Assembly (NCBI GenBank): GCA_035288865.1
Contig: DATDZA010000029.1
Coordinates: 1 to 32,276, forward strand
Direction of reading: 5' to 3'
DNA: 32,276 nt
Source of the DNA: GCA-2688775 sp035288865
GTDB taxonomy: Archaea > Nanobdellota > Nanobdellia > Woesearchaeales > GW2011-AR4
Under the pieces are notes generated by a model. The model saw only the letters and a program-made list of their open reading frames with translations. It did no database searches and was not told where the DNA came from. The translations under genes were made by a program, and so were the position numbers. How positions within the stretch are numbered: position 1 is the stretch's first letter; each line of letters opens with the position of its first letter. Positions 28,639 through 32,276 of the stretch are shown one piece after another.

Positions 28639-28806
28639 AATGGAAAAAACAAAACTGAATGAGACAAAGATTGAGCAGCTGAATAGGCAGCCAATAATAG
28701 AGACAAATGTGGCCTTGTCGGAAGACAAGAAATGGATTGTGCATAAAACCACAATAACAGATATCAAACCATTAAGCTACATGGAAAAGGTATTGGCTAG
28801 AAGTTA
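28639..28806 (+). CDS. 55-residue hypothetical protein of the secretion cluster
   Basis: ATG 28639 follows a perfect ribosome binding site (AGGAGG, 9 bases before) and opens a 55-codon frame: a charged N-terminus EKTKLNETKIEQLNRQPIIE, the middle ALSEDKKWIVHKTTITDIKP and the end LSYMEKVLARS. It has no membrane segment. The strong ribosome binding site supports expression. It is downstream of the inverted and direct repeats that follow the VirB4-like gene. Function unknown; it could regulate or be carried by the cluster. Confidence 0.6.
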
Positions 28807-28832
28807 GAGCAATGCAAAAAAGAGGTGATATT

Positions 28833-29171
28833 TTAATTTAATTTATATTCCGTATCATTGCTTAGATTTTTGATTTTGGCCAATGAATTATCTTTGGAGA
28901 AATAAAGAATGACACCATCCCCATTATTCAAATCAAAGAAAGGAATGTTTTCAGCAGCATCAGTTATGCTAAAATTAAACCTCTTTTCCGTTTTATCCCC
29001 AAGGATAACTTTAATGATTACATCTATTTTATACACTGGAACGCTTTTTCTTTTCATCCTATATTTTAAGTTCAGAAATCTTGCAAAAAATCCGGAATCA
29101 TCGCTATGCACGGTCTTTACCAATTGCTTGCTGTACCTGAAAGAAACTATTTTTGCCTTTAATTCCTCCAT
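28833..29171 (-). CDS. Hypothetical protein next to the toxin-antitoxin operon
   Basis: A 112-residue soluble protein with a basic first half (FRYSKQLVKTV, LNLKYRMKRKSVPVYK) and a beta-rich second half (IDVIIKVILGDKTEKRFNFS, DGVILYFSKDNS). No signal or membrane segment. I do not recognise the family. The divergent HEPN/MNT operon begins 176 bases away, and a 9-bp inverted repeat surrounds the TATA box that would serve this gene (29230-29268), so it is probably under its own repressor-like control. Confidence 0.55.
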   Translation of the reverse strand: MEELKAKIVSFRYSKQLVKTVHSDDSGFFARFLNLKYRMKRKSVPVYKIDVIIKVILGDKTEKRFNFSITDAAENIPFFDLNNGDGVILYFSKDNSLAKIKNLSNDTEYKLN

Positions 29172-29229
29172 ATCCAGTCACTTTTCATCGAGATTATATA
29201 AAATTTACCAAATGAAAGCCATGTGCCGG

Positions 29230-29268
29230 TATGCAGGTTGTTTAAATACTGCCAAAATTACCTGCATA
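29230..29268 (-). promoter_or_regulatory. Operator-like inverted repeat around a TATA box
   Basis: TATGCAGGT (29230-29238) and ACCTGCATA (29260-29268) are a perfect 9-bp inverted repeat; the 21 bases between contain TTTAAATA (29241-29248). The distance to ATG 29171 leaves a leader of about 50 nt on the minus strand. A dimeric regulator could bind here. Confidence 0.45.
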
Positions 29269-29301
29269 TTGAAGATAGATTACCAAAAGACTTATATACT
29301 T

Positions 29302-29335
29302 CCGTAAAAACGGATTATATAATCCGTAAAAACGG
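29302..29335 (+). promoter_or_regulatory. Two identical palindromic operators flanking the TATA box of the MNT gene
   Basis: CCGTAAAAACGG occurs at 29302-29313 and 29324-29335; each has CCGT/ACGG arms, and TTATATAA (29315-29322) lies exactly between them, 28 nt before ATG 29347. Binding there would block TBP, the usual autorepression design of toxin-antitoxin operons. Confidence 0.65.
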
Positions 29336-29346
29336 AACATAATAAA

Positions 29347-29967
29347 ATGTTAACAAAACCGCAGATAAGGATATTTGGACAGTTTTTGAAAAACGTATTT
29401 GCTGAATATACTTACAAGGCTCTAAAGGAGATGTCTAAAGAGAAATCAAGCGACACCTTCCACAGCGCAATACAGAAATTCAAGCATGAGGGGCTGGTAA
29501 ATGAAAAGATAATTGGAAAATCAAAGTTATATTCCGTTGCACTTTCCAATGAAACAAGTTATAACTATCTGGCAATAGCAGCCATTGACAGGCTCAACAA
29601 ACAGGTAAAATCAACCTTGCAGAAGCTAATTGCAGAAATAGATAAATACACCGTATTCCACTCAATAGCCGTTTTCGGCTCGTATTCAGACGGCACTCAG
29701 AGTAAAGAATCTGATTTGGACATAGCAATTATAATTGAATCGAAGAAGAAAGAGCATGAAATCAAGACGGCGATAAGCTCAATAACTAAAATTTCACTTA
29801 TAGAATTAGACTGCCATGTCATAACCAAAGAGGAATTTCTTGAAATGCTAAAGGCAGACTATGAAAACCTTGGCAAGCAGATAGCAAGAAAAAATCTTCC
29901 AATACATAATAATTATATATTCTATGCAATAATCAGGGAGGGGGTTGAAAATGGATTCAGGCATTAA
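29347..29967 (+). CDS. wHTH-MNT nucleotidyltransferase (antitoxin candidate)
   Basis: A 206-residue protein. Residues 1-75 look like a winged helix-turn-helix (TYKALKEMSKEKSSDTFHSA, then LVNEKIIGKSKLYSVAL). The rest is a minimal nucleotidyltransferase domain with the motif G111-S-Y-S-D-G then S-D123-L-D125, followed by a later acidic strand (LIELDCHV) that may provide the third carboxylate. MNT proteins next to HEPN genes neutralise the HEPN toxin, in known cases by AMPylating it. The fused DNA-binding domain makes autorepression at the CCGTAAAAACGG sites likely. The HEPN gene starts 17 bases before its stop. Confidence 0.88.
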   Translation: MLTKPQIRIFGQFLKNVFAEYTYKALKEMSKEKSSDTFHSAIQKFKHEGLVNEKIIGKSKLYSVALSNETSYNYLAIAAIDRLNKQVKSTLQKLIAEIDKYTVFHSIAVFGSYSDGTQSKESDLDIAIIIESKKKEHEIKTAISSITKISLIELDCHVITKEEFLEMLKADYENLGKQIARKNLPIHNNYIFYAIIREGVENGFRH

Positions 29968-30436
29968 ATTGTTCATAGAAAGGTCAAGGAATGAAATGGA
30001 TCTGGCAAATGTTATTTACATTGTTACAGGCAACAAGAGAATTCAGATAGAGGAATTTCATCTTGACAAGGCACAGACATTCTACAGCGGCGTTATTGCC
30101 CATTCTTATTATTCAATATTTTATGCAGCTAAAGCGTATCTTTTGATGAAAGGAATAAAGACAAGACCGCCCGGCGAGCATAAACAAACCTTTGACCATT
30201 TCAGGGATTTGGCGTCAAAAGGCGTGATAAAAAATGACCTTCTCAAAATTTATGAGCAGGAATACATTAAGGCAGAAGAGCTGCTAAGGATATTCAAGTC
30301 TGAAAAAGGCAAGAGGGGGCATTTCACATACCAAAGGATAGCCCAGGCAAACAAGGAGCCAGCTGACATGAGCATGAAGAATGCTGCAATTTTCTTTAAG
30401 CACATATACAATCTTTGTGAAAAACACACAACATAA
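29951..30436 (+). CDS. HEPN-domain protein (toxin candidate)
   Basis: A 161-residue all-helical HEPN protein. The central helix HSYYSIFYAAKAYLLMKG is typical of the family, and KRGHFTYQR at 121-129 contains the Arg-plus-polar pattern near the RNase active site. HEPN toxins cut RNA, often tRNA. It overlaps the MNT gene, has a very strong ribosome binding site (GGGAGGGGG), and ATG 29951 is chosen over the in-frame TTG at 29945. As the second gene of a two-gene operon it fits a HEPN/MNT toxin-antitoxin module. In this genome tRNAs or their introns would be possible targets, but that is speculation. Confidence 0.85.
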   Translation: MDSGIKLFIERSRNEMDLANVIYIVTGNKRIQIEEFHLDKAQTFYSGVIAHSYYSIFYAAKAYLLMKGIKTRPPGEHKQTFDHFRDLASKGVIKNDLLKIYEQEYIKAEELLRIFKSEKGKRGHFTYQRIAQANKEPADMSMKNAAIFFKHIYNLCEKHTT

Positions 30437-30455
30437 TCGCTACCATTTTCCTAAC

Positions 30456-30593
30456 ATGGACAACCGTCTCCTGAAAATTCTGGAAGAAGAAACAGTAAAA
30501 GAAAAGGCAAAGAAGAAAAAGAAAACTGCATTAAAATTAAGAAAAGAGAAACCACTCAATTATTATTCTGGTTGGGATAATGGAAATCCTTAG
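30456..30593 (+). CDS. Possible 45-residue Lys-rich protein
   Basis: The frame from ATG 30456 encodes MDNRLLKILEEETVKEKAKK, then a Lys-rich stretch (KKKTALKLRKEKPL) and NYYSGWDNGNP. It starts 19 bases after the HEPN stop on the same strand. There is no clear ribosome binding site. The composition is unlike neighbouring proteins, so it may be a small nucleic-acid-binding protein or chance. Confidence 0.35.
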   Translation: MDNRLLKILEEETVKEKAKKKKKTALKLRKEKPLNYYSGWDNGNP

Positions 30594-30925
30594 AAATTAA
30601 AGAAGAAAAACATAAAAATGGTTCAATATAAGCATTATGAAATTATGCAGGCTGTAAATGACGTCGCTGAAAATAGATAAATTGACTTTTAACTGATTGC
30701 TGAATTTGAAGTATCACTACTTCATTAGAGTTCTAATCACTATACAAGTTCCCACACCAGTTTTAGAAATACTTAAATACATGCTCAAAACAAATAGTTC
30801 CAGTAAACTAGATTTATTAAAATGGGGATGGTTAATATTTTTGGTGACGTTGATGTATCTATTGTAAAATATTCTATTTATATCAATACAAAATTTCTAT
30901 CAAAATCAAAAACGAGGTGTTTTCT
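30594..30925. other. Intergenic region with a hairpin and a TATA box
   Basis: A perfect hairpin TGAAGTA-TCAC-TACTTCA lies at 30707-30724, without a T-run. A TATA-like CTATTTATATC at about 30873-30883 serves the next gene. A 20-codon ATG frame (30618-30680) is too short to call. Nothing else is recognisable. Confidence 0.35.
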
Positions 30926-31594
30926 ATGAGAATAAATAAAACGGCAGTAGTTATTGGAATTTTATTAACATTAATTCTTGCTTTTACTGCTGCAAGCCAA
31001 ATATCGTTTAGTGATATACCCCTGCCCGACAATCATTTCAAGAATTCAAAAATCTCTGTGGTGAATGAGAAACTTTCCGTTGAGGAAAAACAAGACTGCG
31101 AAATAACTTACTTTAATCAATCAGAGCCGATTTATGGGAATGTAACAAGGATAAGAGATGTTTATGTTCCATGCGTTGACCCAATTAATTTGAGCAATTC
31201 AACTTGCGTGAATGGGACAGAAAGCTATCAAAGCTATGAGCAGGTTGGTGCTGGAATATTCTTGCGTAATACAACTAAATGCACTTCAGGCTCTTTTGTT
31301 GTCTCTGTTTCCAAAAATGGGAATACTGAGAAAAAAGAAATTGACTTTTCAAGCTGGGGCGTTTGCGTGCAGGAAAAAGAAAATGATTGCATAGCTGTTT
31401 TGTGCGGAAATTTAGAAGGCGGCAGCGCGCGCAATGGCATCTTTAACGGATGTGATGGTGGAAAATCCTGCGAAAAATTCCTGTTTTGCGAGGATGGAGT
31501 CAAGGTCTTTTATAAAGCAGCAAGAGAAAATTTTGTAGAGCACGACCCAACTTTTAAGCTTGACAAGCTGGCTTACAAGGAGGTGTCAAAATGA
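30926..31594 (+). CDS. Secreted Cys-rich protein
   Basis: A 222-residue exported protein. GAGGTG lies 8 bases before ATG 30926, which gives a clean signal-anchor helix (TAVVIGILLTLILAFTAAS at about 5-24). The external part has about ten cysteines and several N-x-S/T sites. CEITYFNQSEPIYGNVTRIRD and the following Cys-rich core resemble surface proteins that recur in DPANN genomes next to adhesin-like genes. ATGA overlap with the next gene shows coupling. Family and partner unknown. Confidence 0.65.
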   Translation: MRINKTAVVIGILLTLILAFTAASQISFSDIPLPDNHFKNSKISVVNEKLSVEEKQDCEITYFNQSEPIYGNVTRIRDVYVPCVDPINLSNSTCVNGTESYQSYEQVGAGIFLRNTTKCTSGSFVVSVSKNGNTEKKEIDFSSWGVCVQEKENDCIAVLCGNLEGGSARNGIFNGCDGGKSCEKFLFCEDGVKVFYKAARENFVEHDPTFKLDKLAYKEVSK

Positions 31595-32276
31595 GAAAAA
31601 TTAATTTTATTTTGATTACTGCAATGTTTTTGTTATTGCCACATTTTGCTAATGCGCAGTTTATAGGCACTGAGAGTTTGACATCGAATGCAGATGGTAG
31701 AGATATATGCGAATTTCAAGATATTGCTCAATCTTTTACAGTTCAGAATCCATGCGCTGTAACAAATGCCAGCGCTAAATTAAGGAATAGCGGTTCAACT
31801 CCTAGCGCAGGTACAAACTATACGTTTTATTTGTTTAATCATAGTGGTAGTGCACCATTGCTTGAAATTGGAAGATTTATAGGTTTAGACGGCAGTAGAA
31901 TTACAAGCAGTACTCTTTCTTTTTTTAATTTTTCTGCAAAAAGCAGTAACATTACGAATTTGGCTGTTGGAGTAACCTATGTTTTAGTTGGTCATAGTGC
32001 AGGGCCTTGTTCTCCTAGTACTCAAGCAGTTACGTGGGGAAGGGATTCTACTGAGCCTTATGCAAACGGTTCAGCTTATTCTGGCAATGGAAATTTTACA
32101 AGTTGGTCGAGTCTTGTGGAGGATGAATCTTTTGTAATATACTGCAATCAAACAACAGCTGAAATTCCAGACACAACACCGCCAGAAATAACATACTATA
32201 ACTTGACAAACAGTACCAACGGCTGCGAAAACTGGAATATTTCTAAGACTAATGCGTGCAAGACTTCTGCTGTATT
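31591..32276 (+). CDS. Secreted surface protein (3' end outside the window)
   Basis: ATG 31591 overlaps the previous stop (ATGA) and has a strong AAGGAGGTG ribosome binding site. At least 228 residues are present. A signal peptide (KINFILITAMFLLLPHFANA) leads into a domain rich in Ser, Thr and Asn with many N-x-S/T sequons. Near the window edge the motif DTTPPEITYYNLTN marks the start of an Ig-like repeat of the kind seen in large archaeal surface proteins. The gene continues beyond the window, so a long adhesin-like protein is likely. Confidence 0.75.
   Translation, partial: MRKINFILITAMFLLLPHFANAQFIGTESLTSNADGRDICEFQDIAQSFTVQNPCAVTNASAKLRNSGSTPSAGTNYTFYLFNHSGSAPLLEIGRFIGLDGSRITSSTLSFFNFSAKSSNITNLAVGVTYVLVGHSAGPCSPSTQAVTWGRDSTEPYANGSAYSGNGNFTSWSSLVEDESFVIYCNQTTAEIPDTTPPEITYYNLTNSTNGCENWNISKTNACKTSAV

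Noticed and set aside
30618..30680. 20-codon ATG frame after the HEPN operon
   Set aside because: Too short, no ribosome binding site, no recognisable motif.

Overview
The window is AT-rich archaeal DNA, most likely from a DPANN lineage (Woesearchaeota/Pacearchaeota-like). The evidence is an archaeal histone, a second short histone-fold protein, the archaeal form of glutamyl-tRNA synthetase, ribosomal protein L10e/uL16, intron-containing tRNAs and TATA boxes about 27 nt upstream of either the start codon (leaderless genes) or the tRNA 5' end. Genes are small and tightly packed, and many are DPANN-type hypothetical, secreted or pilin-like proteins. The lineage is an inference from gene content; no search was run.

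Layout. 1-2.5 kb: end of an unknown gene, a proline-rich protein, a G-rich structured spacer, a coiled-coil protein, a histone-fold protein and an unusual tRNA-Leu(GAG). 2.5-9.5 kb: gltX, histone, tRNA-Ala, phosphodiesterase, HIT protein, tRNA-Met, thioredoxin-like protein, glycosyltransferase with TPRs, a Cys-rich lamin-tail lipoprotein, tRNA-Ser and a small operon with a zinc ribbon. 9.6-12.9 kb: pyrophosphatase, an SRPBCC protein, tRNA-Glu, a decayed SemiSWEET gene, then a tangled locus in which a LAGLIDADG homing endonuclease and a tRNA-Leu(CAG) lie between the 5' and 3' pieces of another tRNA. 13-19.9 kb: secreted and pilin-like proteins, bacterial-type triosephosphate isomerase, a DUF1461-like membrane protein, thioredoxin, a NYN nuclease with a zinc-ribbon partner, and L10e. 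19.9-28.8 kb: a secreted LCAT-like lipase with an SCP2-like tail, then a cluster resembling a reduced type IV secretion/conjugation channel (VirB2-like, Cys-rich exported protein, VirB6-like, PrgI, VirB4-like ATPase with a nuclease-like tail). 28.8-30.6 kb: a wHTH-MNT/HEPN toxin-antitoxin pair with symmetrical operator-like repeats around its TATA box, opposite a small gene with a different inverted repeat around its TATA box. 30.9 kb to the end: two secreted surface proteins, the last cut by the window edge.

The strongest unexpected signal is in the tRNA genes. Four of the six complete tRNAs carry insertions at the elbow: the D-loop (about position 20/21: Met, Ala, Glu) or the T-loop (about 59/60: Leu-GAG, Met, Glu). 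Removing them gives mature lengths of 74-75 nt for the class I tRNAs. A hairpin module of 36-37 nt occurs both in the variable arm of tRNA-Leu(GAG) and in the T-loop insertion of tRNA-Met. Together with the endonuclease locus this points to active intron gain and mobility in tRNA genes.
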